Shown one piece after another: positions 42,946 through 52,289 of a stretch of 64,000 nucleotides of DNA (within the stretch, counting starts at the first letter, position 1; each line of letters opens with the position of its first letter). Source of the stretch: an uncultured Sinobacteraceae bacterium (GTDB taxonomy: Bacteria > Pseudomonadota > Gammaproteobacteria > Steroidobacterales > Steroidobacteraceae); NCBI GenBank assembly GCA_937902995.1, contig CALEKY010000046.1, forward strand, positions 62,001-126,000. The letters are read 5' to 3'. The translations under genes and the position numbers were made by a program. The notes under the pieces were generated by a model. It searched no databases. It saw only the letters and a list, made by a program, of their open reading frames with translations, and was not told the origin of the DNA.

Positions 42946-45900
42946 TCACGTCCCGTCGACTTCCCTCCATGCCCCTAGCAACGGGAAATACAGGGCCATT
43001 CGAATCCGTTCCGCGGGCCGCCAAAGTCGCATGAGCTCCGCGTAACGCTGCAGCTGCGGCGTATAACGGATGACTTCCTCGTCTAGAAACTTCTGCAGTC
43101 CGCCGCCCTCGTGGGTGCTCGTCTTGAAATCGACGATCCAGCGCGTGCCTTCGGCATCCACGAACGTGCGATCGATGACGCCTTGGACAATGCGTCCGTG
43201 CACGATCCCCGTCAACGCGAGCTCCGACTCCACGTCCGCGATCTCGCCTGTGAGTCCGAGCATCCAGCGACCGCGCGGATCCGACTTCATCCGTTCGAGC
43301 GCTTCCACGACGCGCACCGCTCCATCTGGGCAACGTGCGGGCGGCACGCCGAGCTCGGCGAGCTCCGCTTCCAGCCGCTCGCGCTCGTTGAGAGTCGGCC
43401 ACCGCCCGGTGCGCAACGCTCGATCGAGCTCACGATGCACGAGCGTTCCGACATGACGTCCCGTTTGCGTCACCCAGTCGAACACGGGACGCACCGTTTC
43501 CGTATCGATCAGCGTGACCGGTCGCGAAACGAGCGGTGCCGGTGGAGGCGGCGCCGACCAATCGAGCGGTAGCCTGCGCAACTGTTGCGGCGGAGGGCTG
43601 AGGCTCGTCAGGCTGGGCATCTCTGCATCCTGTTTTGCGGCCTCGAACTCTGCCGCCACTGCATGCCATAGCATCTGGAGCATCGACCCTTCTCGCGGGT
43701 CGCTGATCTTCACCTCCTCGTCACGCATTCTCGCTGTCACATTGCCGAGCAGATGCAATTGCTTCTTCGCTCGCGTCGCCGCTACGTACAGCAGTCGCCC
43801 GCGCTCGAGCAGCACGCGTCGGCGCTCCAGGCGTTCGATCCAGCGATAGATGGGATCGGGATCGCTCCCGTCGGCTTTGATCGGTGCAAGCACGATCCCC
43901 TCGCCGGGTAAGCGAGTCCAACGCAACAGCTCGCGATCCTCGTTGCGCATCGTTGCATCCAGACTCGGGAGAATGACCGTGTCGAACTCGAGTCCCTTCG
44001 CTGCATGAATGGTCATCACTTCGACGTTCGAGGTTTCGAGCAAGCGAGGCCGCGCAAACAGTTGCTCGAGATGTTCTTCCAGCCGCGCCACATCTTCGAG
44101 ATCGCCGGCGACATCGAGCTTTTCGAGCCGCTGGAAATACGCCTCGGCATCGTCCAGATCTTGCGCACGCACGGCCGTGGCCGCGCCGCCCAATGCGTTC
44201 CAGGCACGTTCGATCCAAGTCCGTAACGGCCATCTGCCGCGCTCATCGAGCGCAGCGGACAGCACGGCATGGATACGCGCCACACGTGCCCGACCGTCTT
44301 CGGACAGCTCGATACCGCCCTGCACCGCAGCCTGCAATGCCGCATCGATCGTCGGCGCCGGATGCGTCGCGATGGCATGCAGATCCGCCAAACGCAATCC
44401 ACACCAAGGCGCACGCAATACGGACAGCCACGCGGTACGGTCGGCGAGATGCACCAAGGCACGCGTCAACGCCATCAGGTCCTGCACGATCGGTCGTTCG
44501 TAGAGCCGTTCGATCTCGACGGCTTGGAACTCGATGTTGGCGCGCGTCAGCTCGCGTGCGATGTCATCCACGCGGCTACGCGTCGAAACGAGAATGGCGA
44601 TCGTGCCGTCTCGGTCCTGCTCGAGTGCATCCCGAACGATATCGACGACCTTGAGCGCTTCGATTCTACGATCCGCATTGACCAGCGGATGCACCTTCAC
44701 GAAACCTTCGCGTTTGCGAACGGCGATGCTCGGACTGTATTCGACCGCGCCTTGTTCGACGTCGCTGCGCTTGGGCAACACGTCGGGAAACACCTGGTTC
44801 ACCCAAGACACGATCGCAGGCTCCGAGCGGAAGTTCGCTTCGAGCCGCAGCGGGATCAGCGGTACGTTCGAAAGACCTTGCTGCTGCAATTGAATGAACA
44901 GCCCGACCTCGGCTTGCCGGAATCGGTAGATCGACTGCATCGGATCGCCGACGCAGAACAGCGTGCGCCCGTCGCCCGGTTGCCAACCGGCAGTCAAACG
45001 TTCGAGCAGCTCATGCTGCGCAAACGAAGTGTCTTGAAACTCGTCGATGAGGATGTGCTGCAACCGATAATCGAATGCCAGCGCGAGGTCGGTTGGCTCG
45101 GTAGCCGGTCCGAGCGCTTGCAGTGCGCGCAACGCGATCTCCACGTAGTCGGCCTGCATGTGCGACTGAAACACGAGCTGCAACTCGGCGACGGCAGCGG
45201 GCAGGATCTCGAGCAACGCCTCCAGAATGCGCCATTGCTCATCCGAGTAGCGCGGACCCGGCAGGATGTTCAACTCGCGCAATCGATCGCAGAGATCCTC
45301 GTCGTCGCGCAGAGCGTTCAACAAGTCGATCAACCGCTGCTTCATCTCCTTGTTGTTCTGCGGGAATCCCTGCCGCTTGTTGACCGTCCGATACAGCTCG
45401 CCTTCCTTGTTGAAGGCCATCGTTGCGATCGCACGCCAAACCGGCAGACATTCCGTGCTCGCCGTCAGCGGCGCCGTCGTGCTGACGCAGGCTTCAAGCT
45501 GCAACTTGCGCTCAGCGGCGAGTCCGTCGTCAGCGAGCAGGTTCTCTGCGGAGAACTTCACCAGTTCGAGCAGCTCTGCGACCTGCACCACACCCAACCG
45601 GTCCATCAACACCGCGAGGTGCCGTTCGACGACCCGCTTCAACGTGCCTTCGAGCAAACCTCGCAGATCCGTGTCCGAACGAGCTTGGACGATCGCATGC
45701 AGCCATTGATCGCGTTTGGCCAACAGCGCGCTCAGCATTTCGATCAGACGGTCGACACGATTGCCCAGGTGGCCGATGAGCGCTTCGAGATGGTTTGCGA
45801 CCGTCGAGCCGTCGCCGAGACAGGCGAGCAGCTGTTGGCACGCCGCCTCGTAGAGCGGCCATGGCTCGTCCGTCGGCTCAACGGCGGACCCTGTGCCTGC

Positions 45901-46299
45901 CATGACGGGCAGCCGGCGTGCCAAGCTGGCACCGAAAGCATCGATGGTCTGAATGCGCAGGCGCGAGGGCTGCTGCTCGATCTGCCAACCGAGCTCACGA
46001 TCGCGTTCCAAAACAGCCTGCGCGAGGCTCCATGTCGTTTGTTTGTGCGCACTCTCGGGTCGCGGACCCGACGCGGCAATCAACGCCTGCAACACGCGCT
46101 GACGCATCTCTGCGGCTGCCTTGCGCGTGAACGTGATCGCGAGAATCTGCTCCGGCGCACGAACGGTGGCGAGCAGACGTAGATAGCGCTGCGTCAGGAG
46201 CTCCGTTTTCCCTGAACCGGCCGGCGCCTGGACGATGAACGACGCGGTCGGATCGAGCGCGCGCGTGCGAGCAGCTTGATCGACGGGTGCGTCAGTCAT
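42946..46299 (-). CDS. UvrD/AddA-like helicase-nuclease
   Basis: 1117 residues from the ATG at 46299 overlapping the upstream AddB-like stop. Superfamily 1A helicase motifs: Walker A VQAPAGSGKTEL, ITFTRKAAAEMRQRV, IDEFQDTS (Walker B), GDPMQSIYRFR, LRLEANFRS, MTIHAAKGLEFD and LLYVAATRAKK. The C-terminal RecB-like nuclease motif is WIVDFKTSTH. It processes double-strand breaks with its AddB-like partner, loading recombination. It is longer and differently organised than RecB, and fits the AddA-like form of proteobacteria without RecBCD. Confidence 0.92.
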   Translation of the reverse strand: MTDAPVDQAARTRALDPTASFIVQAPAGSGKTELLTQRYLRLLATVRAPEQILAITFTRKAAAEMRQRVLQALIAASGPRPESAHKQTTWSLAQAVLERDRELGWQIEQQPSRLRIQTIDAFGASLARRLPVMAGTGSAVEPTDEPWPLYEAACQQLLACLGDGSTVANHLEALIGHLGNRVDRLIEMLSALLAKRDQWLHAIVQARSDTDLRGLLEGTLKRVVERHLAVLMDRLGVVQVAELLELVKFSAENLLADDGLAAERKLQLEACVSTTAPLTASTECLPVWRAIATMAFNKEGELYRTVNKRQGFPQNNKEMKQRLIDLLNALRDDEDLCDRLRELNILPGPRYSDEQWRILEALLEILPAAVAELQLVFQSHMQADYVEIALRALQALGPATEPTDLALAFDYRLQHILIDEFQDTSFAQHELLERLTAGWQPGDGRTLFCVGDPMQSIYRFRQAEVGLFIQLQQQGLSNVPLIPLRLEANFRSEPAIVSWVNQVFPDVLPKRSDVEQGAVEYSPSIAVRKREGFVKVHPLVNADRRIEALKVVDIVRDALEQDRDGTIAILVSTRSRVDDIARELTRANIEFQAVEIERLYERPIVQDLMALTRALVHLADRTAWLSVLRAPWCGLRLADLHAIATHPAPTIDAALQAAVQGGIELSEDGRARVARIHAVLSAALDERGRWPLRTWIERAWNALGGAATAVRAQDLDDAEAYFQRLEKLDVAGDLEDVARLEEHLEQLFARPRLLETSNVEVMTIHAAKGLEFDTVILPSLDATMRNEDRELLRWTRLPGEGIVLAPIKADGSDPDPIYRWIERLERRRVLLERGRLLYVAATRAKKQLHLLGNVTARMRDEEVKISDPREGSMLQMLWHAVAAEFEAAKQDAEMPSLTSLSPPPQQLRRLPLDWSAPPPPAPLVSRPVTLIDTETVRPVFDWVTQTGRHVGTLVHRELDRALRTGRWPTLNERERLEAELAELGVPPARCPDGAVRVVEALERMKSDPRGRWMLGLTGEIADVESELALTGIVHGRIVQGVIDRTFVDAEGTRWIVDFKTSTHEGGGLQKFLDEEVIRYTPQLQRYAELMRLWRPAERIRMALYFPLLGAWREVDGT

Positions 46300-48949
46300 G
46301 CTCGACCTCGGCACGCTCGGACGTTCCCAGCTCGTGCACGCGACACAGTGTGCTCAGGTGGCACGTGTCGCATGCGTTGCGCAACGGATCCACTGCCGCC
46401 TCGCCGGCCACGAATTGTTCTGCGAGGCGCGTCAATGTGAAGCGCCATTGATCCTGTAGCGACTGCCAATCGAGGGGATCGCCGAGATCGACTTTCACAC
46501 CTCTGGGCGGGTACGCGTCGACACCCGGCGCGACGTTCGCGCCGTCGCTCCAGCCGCGATACTCGACCTTACCCGCCGCAAGCACGACGAAAGCCAACGC
46601 TCGCAAACGTTCGCCATGCGCGAGTCCGTACAACGGGAGCTGCGGACTGCGCGGCCGTCCTGGCACACGTTCGAGCCAGTCAGTAGGCCGATGCTTATCG
46701 CCGAGCTTGTAATCGATCAGCAGCTCGCCACCCTCGCCTAGCTCGTCGATGCGATCGGGTCGCAAGGTGATCTCGAGCCCGCCGATCGAGTAACGCTCCG
46801 ATGTTTCCGCGAACCGCACTTTGAACGGCGGTCGCCGTCGCTCGAGCGCAAGGAGCGTCATGACTTGCCGCACGGCGCTTTCGATTTCGAGGCTCGCAAG
46901 CCGCTCGCGCACCCGCGTATCGGGGCTCAGGATGCGCATCGCCCAGCGTTGAGCCGCATTGCGCACACGTGTTTCGATCTCCGTCTGCGAAAGCGCGAGA
47001 AGCGCTTCCTGCGTCTGGAGCTGCGCCCAGATTTCGCGCAAGACCTCGTGCAGGATTGCGCCGCGCTGAGCCGGATCGACGCCTATGCTCACGCGCTCGA
47101 GCGTCGTGGACTCGAGGCGCAGCTCCGCATAGGCCTTGAACGGGCAACGCGACTGTAGCTCGAGAATGGCCGCACCGCCCGACGCGCTCGCTGCCGTCAC
47201 CGGCGGCGCCCGATCGTCGACGATCACTTCGAGCTCCGGCCGATTGGCAAACAACAGCTCGCGGAAGGTCGGCGTTCTCTCGCCGCGCGGCTCCGTGCGT
47301 GCGAACTGGACCAACAGCGGACTCATCGTGAGCTCCGCATCTCCCTCGCGCTCCGGCCAGCTCAGAACGACGCGCCGTGCGCTGGCCGTCCAACGCGCAA
47401 GCTGCGCGTGGGCAAGACGCAGCAGTCCTTCAGCGCTCGCCTGCGGTATGCCGGCCGCACGTTGTAGCTCGAGCGGAATCAACGGATCTGGGCTCACCGA
47501 CGCCGGGAACCGGTCCGCTTGCAGCCCCGTCACCCAGAGCGCATCGAATTGCATGCCTGCGCTGGTCATCGCATCGATGACGACGACGGAAGCGCTCGTC
47601 GTCTCGGGTTCGAACGGCGTTTCTTGGAGCAGATTCTCGAAGCGCCGTAGCGCCTGCGAAAAGGTCAGACGAGGCGCAATCGGATCCAACGATCCGAGCT
47701 CTGCGAGCGCATCCTGAAACTTTTCGAGCACCTGGTGCTCGACGCTCGTCAGCGTTCGATCCCCTGGCCAGCCGATCGACGAAAGCAAACCGTAGAACTT
47801 CTCGGCCCACTCGCTCGGCATCGCTTGTCGGGGAAGGCCGCGCAATCTTGCAACCAGTCCCCGTGCGGCAAGCGCCAGCGTGTTACAGCGGCGCAGCGCC
47901 GCCCAGCGTTCGAGCGCAACCCAGCTCCATTGATCGCGTTGGCCCTCGCGAAGCGCTTGATCTGCGAGCGCTCGCTCGCTGCGCTCCGCGGGCGCGCCGA
48001 CGATGAAAGGCGAACGCAAGATGCGACCGACGAGCGCGCTATCGCCTTCGCCCGTTGCAAGTCGAAGCACGAGAAGCGCCGCATCGACGAGCGGATAGGA
48101 TGCGAGCGCAGGCGGCGCTGCCACGACGACAGGAATGTCGGAATCGGGTGCATGCGTATGTCGGCGTCCCGGGGCGAACACATCTTCGAAGATTCGTTGC
48201 ACCTCGTCCCGGCGCGATTGCAGATCGCCGACGATGACGCCGACGCTCGTCGCGCCGTTCTCGAGTTGTGAGCGTGCCCACTGCGCCGCCTGCTCGATTT
48301 CGGCCGCAGCGTCGGGTGCGGCCAATACTTCGACCGATGCCCCTGCCGTCGTCGTGTCCTCGGCATCCACGACGCGTCCACTCGCTCGCCACCGGTCCGC
48401 TAGCCGCTGAACTGCCGGCACGAGCATGTCGAAACCAGCGAACACGACGCGCTCTTCGGGAACGAATTGCGCATCGAACGCCCAATGCGCGAGCTTGGCA
48501 TCGTCGATCATGCCGAGCACTTCGCATCGCCGTTCGAATGCGCGACACCACTCGAGCAACGCACGCGATTCCTCGGTGTCGACGCGCTCCAGTCGTTCGA
48601 GCGGAATCAAATAGTCGTGCAGGAGTTGCCAGCTGCGGGCCGCAAGCCGCGCTGCATTCGACGGCATGAGGAGCGCACTGCCCGCGTGGCTCCTCGCGAC
48701 GATCTCATCCCACAGAACACGTGCCTGAGTCGCCGTGAGCAGGCCCTCGAACTTGCGCTGCTGAACGGCGCGCGCCACGAGCCGCTGTTGACGCAACCAG
48801 GTCGACCACGGGAGGACCTGCGGTGTGCGCCACACGGTGAGCCCACGTGCCTGCGCGTGCTGCGCAAAGCCGAGACGGATCGCGTGCGCCAGCCGCCGAC
48901 TGGCCGTCAGCGCGACGACGCCTTGTTCGAGAAGGGAGTACAGGTGCAC
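46292..48949 (-). CDS. AddB-like inactivated helicase/nuclease (probable DNA repair protein)
   Basis: About 885 residues; start uncertain (GTG at 48949 chosen because it gives the family-like MHLYSLLEQGVVALTASRRLAHAI; a GTG at 49009 is open upstream). It matches the proteobacterial probable-DNA-repair family paired with AddA-like helicases. A PD-(D/E)XK nuclease core is visible (ELLIDYKLGDKH), with Gln-rich PQLPLYGLA, and a C-terminal Cys set CDTCHLSTLC resembling the iron-sulfur staple of AddB. It works with the downstream helicase in break end resection. Confidence 0.85.
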   Translation of the reverse strand: MHLYSLLEQGVVALTASRRLAHAIRLGFAQHAQARGLTVWRTPQVLPWSTWLRQQRLVARAVQQRKFEGLLTATQARVLWDEIVARSHAGSALLMPSNAARLAARSWQLLHDYLIPLERLERVDTEESRALLEWCRAFERRCEVLGMIDDAKLAHWAFDAQFVPEERVVFAGFDMLVPAVQRLADRWRASGRVVDAEDTTTAGASVEVLAAPDAAAEIEQAAQWARSQLENGATSVGVIVGDLQSRRDEVQRIFEDVFAPGRRHTHAPDSDIPVVVAAPPALASYPLVDAALLVLRLATGEGDSALVGRILRSPFIVGAPAERSERALADQALREGQRDQWSWVALERWAALRRCNTLALAARGLVARLRGLPRQAMPSEWAEKFYGLLSSIGWPGDRTLTSVEHQVLEKFQDALAELGSLDPIAPRLTFSQALRRFENLLQETPFEPETTSASVVVIDAMTSAGMQFDALWVTGLQADRFPASVSPDPLIPLELQRAAGIPQASAEGLLRLAHAQLARWTASARRVVLSWPEREGDAELTMSPLLVQFARTEPRGERTPTFRELLFANRPELEVIVDDRAPPVTAASASGGAAILELQSRCPFKAYAELRLESTTLERVSIGVDPAQRGAILHEVLREIWAQLQTQEALLALSQTEIETRVRNAAQRWAMRILSPDTRVRERLASLEIESAVRQVMTLLALERRRPPFKVRFAETSERYSIGGLEITLRPDRIDELGEGGELLIDYKLGDKHRPTDWLERVPGRPRSPQLPLYGLAHGERLRALAFVVLAAGKVEYRGWSDGANVAPGVDAYPPRGVKVDLGDPLDWQSLQDQWRFTLTRLAEQFVAGEAAVDPLRNACDTCHLSTLCRVHELGTSERAEVEHD

Positions 48950-49034
48950 GCGAAGAACATAGCAAACGCGGGCGTCACGCGCCCGCGTGCCGACGATCGG
49001 GCCGATCACGACCCGGTCTCGGCTTCACTGATTG

Positions 49035-50312
49035 CTACTTGCTCGATGAGCCAGCGACAACCTTGAGCTCAGGTCCCGGCCGCGACACCGGCTGTGCACC
49101 GGCCGCGTAGCTGTCGAGGAGCTCCTCGATCCGTCGGAACACGTCCTCGATGACTTCGGCTGTCGGCAGGTTCGTGATGCGGAAATGGGTCTTGTACGGA
49201 GCATTGAAGCTCGTACCCGGCGCGACCAGCACGTGCTTGTGCTCGAGCAGATCCATCGCGAACTGTTGGTCCGAAAACTCAGGCAGCACGCCGTCGCGAA
49301 TGCCGATGAATGCATAGATCGCACCGCGCGGCGCCTGCACTTCGAGGTACTTGCTGCGCGCCACGCCGTCCAGGATCGCCTGGCGCGATTGATAGAGCCG
49401 TCCACCCGGACGCGTCAGCTCATAGATGCTCTGATACCCCCCGAGCGCCGTCTGCACGGCCCATTGACCGGGAACATTGCTGCACAAGCGCAACGAGGAG
49501 AGCTTGTCGAGCGCGTGCAGATACTCGCGGGCCGGTTCCACATCGCCGGAAAACGACACCCAGCCGACGCGATAGCCGCAAGCGCGATAGACCTTCGATA
49601 GCCCAGACAGCGTGGCACAGAGCGTCCCTTGCACGAGGGTGGCCATCGGCACGAATTCCGCACCGTCGTACAGGATCTGGTCGTAGATTTCGTCGCTGAA
49701 CACGACGAGTTGATGGCGCTCGGCAACGCGCGCAATGGCCTCGAGCGTCTTACGCGAGTAGACCGCGCCCGTCGGGTTGTTCGGATTGATGACGACGATG
49801 GCCCGAGTGCGCGAAGTAATGAGCGACTCGATTTCATCGGGATCCGGCTCGAACCCGTTTTCGGCACGACACGGATAGTGGACGGCACGGCCGCGGTTCA
49901 AATTCACGGCAGCCGTCCACAACGGATAGTCCGGGCTCGGCACGAGCACTTCATCGTCCGTCGAAAGCAGCGCTCGCAACGTAAGATCGATGAGCTCGCT
50001 GACGCCGTTGCCCATGTAGACCTCTTCGGCCGTCACGCCGCGAACGCCGCGGCTCTGCTGCTGCATGACGACCGCTTCGCGAGCCGGGAAAATGCCCTTT
50101 TGGTGACAGTAGGCTTCGCTCGACCGCAGGTTCTCGATCATTGCCAGCCGCATCGTCTCGGGCGTACGAAAACCGAACAGTCCCGGATTACCGATGTTGA
50201 GCTGCACGATGTCGTAGCCCATCCGCTCCATTTCATGGGCTCGCCGCGCCAGATCCCCGCGGATTTCGTATCTGACGTTCGCAAGGCTGGCACTTGGGCG
50301 GATGGTACGCAT
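49035..50312 (-). CDS. alaA: Class I aminotransferase, AlaA-like
   Basis: 425 residues. PLP-enzyme landmarks: NIGNPGLFGF, YCHQKGIFPARE, INPNNPTG, SDEIYDQILYDG (Asp207, Tyr210), catalytic Lys240 in SGLSKVYRACGYRVGW, and FRITNLP near the end. The N-terminus and the SKVYRACGYR loop are typical of the glutamate-pyruvate aminotransferase AlaA. It transfers amino groups between alanine/glutamate and 2-oxo acids. It stands alone, 26 bases in front of the next minus-strand start, with no operon partner obvious. Confidence 0.92.
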   Translation of the reverse strand: MRTIRPSASLANVRYEIRGDLARRAHEMERMGYDIVQLNIGNPGLFGFRTPETMRLAMIENLRSSEAYCHQKGIFPAREAVVMQQQSRGVRGVTAEEVYMGNGVSELIDLTLRALLSTDDEVLVPSPDYPLWTAAVNLNRGRAVHYPCRAENGFEPDPDEIESLITSRTRAIVVINPNNPTGAVYSRKTLEAIARVAERHQLVVFSDEIYDQILYDGAEFVPMATLVQGTLCATLSGLSKVYRACGYRVGWVSFSGDVEPAREYLHALDKLSSLRLCSNVPGQWAVQTALGGYQSIYELTRPGGRLYQSRQAILDGVARSKYLEVQAPRGAIYAFIGIRDGVLPEFSDQQFAMDLLEHKHVLVAPGTSFNAPYKTHFRITNLPTAEVIEDVFRRIEELLDSYAAGAQPVSRPGPELKVVAGSSSK

Positions 50313-50316
50313 AGCA

Positions 50317-50441
50317 GGGCTCTGGGCTCTGGACTCTAGGCCAAGAAGACTAGCAGAGAACGATACTGCCTCGCCTGCACAGATTGCGGGCTAGCACGAC
50401 GTCACAGTCTTGAAGGCGAACAACCAATATGTCCAGAGCCC
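50317..50441. repeat. Tandem and inverted 7-9 base repeats upstream of alaA
   Basis: Overlapping GGGCTCTGG copies at 50317-50325 and 50324-50332 (7-base period) are matched in inverted orientation by CCAGAGCCC at 50433-50441, with looser copies following (CCCAGTGCCCAGCGCCC). The rest of the ~140-base spacer has no other feature I can support. Confidence 0.6.
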
Positions 50442-50456
50442 AGTGCCCAGCGCCCT

Positions 50457-51203
50457 TCAATGCTCCAACAGCAGCGACCCAAACCCCTCGATCTTGTCCT
50501 CGATCCCGAGGCTCCGGAGCGCGTACCAGTACGTGCAGGTGTTGACGGCGAGGACGGGTTTGCCGAGCCAACACTCCGCTTCGGCGGCGATCTTTGCGAA
50601 CGCGAGGTTTGTGCCGACTTGCAGGATGAGCTCGACGCTCGGGTCGTCGACTTCGCGGACCGCACGACGCAAGCGCTCGGGCGGCTCATGCGCCATCAAC
50701 AGCGGACTGTTGCACTTGAGGCCGAGCAAATTCACGACTTCGAAGCCGCTGTCGGTGAACGAGCGGCGAACCTGAGCATCGCCCGCAGGCATGTACGGCG
50801 TGATCAGCGCGATACGCCGAATTCCGCCGTAACGCTGGATCGCCGCAAGACATGCTTGCGTGCCGAGAATCACTTTGACGTTGGCTCGCGATTCGAGATG
50901 GACCTGCAGCGCATTCGCATCGAGCACGCCCTCCCAGAACGTCTCGGCGGTCATAGCCATCAGGATCGCGGCTGGGGAGCAGGCCAGAATGCCGTCGATC
51001 GCCGATTCGATCGAACCGCGCACCGTGCTCATCATTTTCGCGAACTCGTCTTCGCTCTCGACGGGCGTGTCCGGAATCACTACGCGCATCATTTGATTCG
51101 TCACGCCGCGCGGACGCATGGCGTCGAGCTCGGGCTGCACGACCGTGTTGCTGGCAGGGGCAATCACCGCCAGCTTGAGTCGAGGGGCAAGTGCATCGGG
51201 CAT
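50457..51203 (-). CDS. Asp/Glu racemase-fold (maleate isomerase-like) protein without the two catalytic Cys
   Basis: 248 residues. The fold matches arylmalonate decarboxylase / maleate cis-trans isomerase (LAVIAPASNTVVQPELDAM at the start, RRIALITPYMPAGD, GKPVLAVNTCTYWYALR). Active members carry one Cys in each half. Here the first site reads LMAMTAETF (Met84 at the Cys place) and the second reads QVGTNLAF (Gly197). Other Cys at 74, 118, 164, 211 and 223 do not sit at the usual positions; Cys223 in NTCTYW is nearest the active site. Catalysis may be lost or changed. No metabolic neighbours clarify its role. Confidence 0.82.
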   Translation of the reverse strand: MPDALAPRLKLAVIAPASNTVVQPELDAMRPRGVTNQMMRVVIPDTPVESEDEFAKMMSTVRGSIESAIDGILACSPAAILMAMTAETFWEGVLDANALQVHLESRANVKVILGTQACLAAIQRYGGIRRIALITPYMPAGDAQVRRSFTDSGFEVVNLLGLKCNSPLLMAHEPPERLRRAVREVDDPSVELILQVGTNLAFAKIAAEAECWLGKPVLAVNTCTYWYALRSLGIEDKIEGFGSLLLEH

Positions 51204-51539
51204 GAAGCGTTCACCATGAACGGGAGATCCACGAGCGGAAGTCTAGCTGCCTTGACGAGTCCCACACCTTGAGCCCCGGCGCAAATTGCCAGAATTTCCG
51301 ACAGTGTGCGGCGGTGCGATTCCGCGGATTCCGCAGAGTAAGACCCCTGAGCACTGCATCCGCGACTTGCCGTCAGGAACCTCATTTTCGGGTTTGACTC
51401 TCATTCGTCCTTACAGTAGCGTGCCCCGCCGCTGCCCGGCGGGCGGCAATCCCAATGTATCGGCGTTCCCGGCTCGATTCGCTCGATTCTGCCGAGCGTG
51501 CGTCGGCGTCCCGACAGTCAATTCCGAATGGAGCATGGC
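51204..51539. other. Intergenic region upstream of etfBA
   Basis: 336 bases between the divergent racemase-like gene and etfB. It contains a candidate promoter (51394-51422) and a GC hairpin CCCGCCG (51425-51431) / CGGCGGG (51437-51443) in the presumed etfB leader. Nothing coding is convincing. Confidence 0.5.
51394..51422 (+). promoter_or_regulatory. Putative etfB promoter
   Basis: TTGACT (51394-51399), 17-base spacer and TAGCGT (51417-51422); the -35 is good and the -10 weak. It lies ~120 bases before the etfB start, with a GC hairpin in between. Confidence 0.35.
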
Positions 51540-52289
51540 GTGAGCAAGATTTTGGTTGGCCTCAAGCGAGTCGTGGACTACAACGTCCGCGTTCGCGTCA
51601 AGCCCGACGGCACGGGTATCGTGACCGAAGGCGTCAAGATGAGCATCAACCCCTTCGACGAAATCGCGCTCGAAGAGGCGTTGCGCATCAAGGAAAAAGG
51701 TGGCGCGACGGAAGTCATCGTCGCCAGCATCGGACCGGCAGACACCCAGCAGCAGCTGCGCACCGGCTTGGCCATGGGTGCCGACCGCGCGATCCTGGTG
51801 CAGAGCGACACACCGCTCGAGCCGCTCGCGGCTGCGAAAGTCTTCCTCAAGCTCATCGAGAAGGAATCGCCGAACATCGTGCTGCTCGGCAAGCAAGGCA
51901 TCGACGACGACAACAATCAGACCGGCCAGATGCTTGCGGCTCTGTGGAATCGTCCGCAAGCGACCTTCGCATCGAAGGTCGAGCTCGATGGCGGCAAGGC
52001 CAAAGTCACGCGCGAAGTCGACGCCGGCCTCGAAACCATCGAGATCGATTTGCCGGCCGTGATCACGAGCGACCTGCGCCTCAATGAGCCGCGCTACGTG
52101 AAGCTGCCCGACATCATGAAGGCGAAGAAGAAGCCGCTCGAGACGATCGAGCTGGCTTCGCTCGGTGTCGACGCTACGCCGCAATTCAAAGTTCAGAAAT
52201 ACGAGCCGCCTGCCGCTCGGTCGAAGGGCATCATGGTCAAGGATGTCGCCGAGCTCGCAGCCGTCCTGAAGCAGAAGGGGTTGGTGTAA
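51540..52289 (+). CDS. etfB: Electron transfer flavoprotein beta subunit
   Basis: 249 residues from the GTG at 51540, with GGAG 6 bases upstream. MSKILVGLKRVVDYNVRVRV at the start, MSINPFDEIALEEALRIKEKG, and AMGADRAILVQ are EtfB signatures (AMP site). It forms a heterodimer with EtfA that passes electrons from acyl-CoA and other dehydrogenases to ETF-ubiquinone oxidoreductase. Its TAA overlaps the etfA ATG by one base. Confidence 0.97.
   Translation: MSKILVGLKRVVDYNVRVRVKPDGTGIVTEGVKMSINPFDEIALEEALRIKEKGGATEVIVASIGPADTQQQLRTGLAMGADRAILVQSDTPLEPLAAAKVFLKLIEKESPNIVLLGKQGIDDDNNQTGQMLAALWNRPQATFASKVELDGGKAKVTREVDAGLETIEIDLPAVITSDLRLNEPRYVKLPDIMKAKKKPLETIELASLGVDATPQFKVQKYEPPAARSKGIMVKDVAELAAVLKQKGLV

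Noticed and set aside
44269..46182. 637-codon plus-strand frame opposite the AddA-like helicase
   Set aside because: Clear antisense shadow: helicase motifs I-VI are continuous in the minus frame.
51421..51446. GC hairpin in the etfB leader considered as a riboswitch or terminator
   Set aside because: Only a 7-bp stem, no T-run and no recognisable aptamer features; noted in the intergenic entry only.
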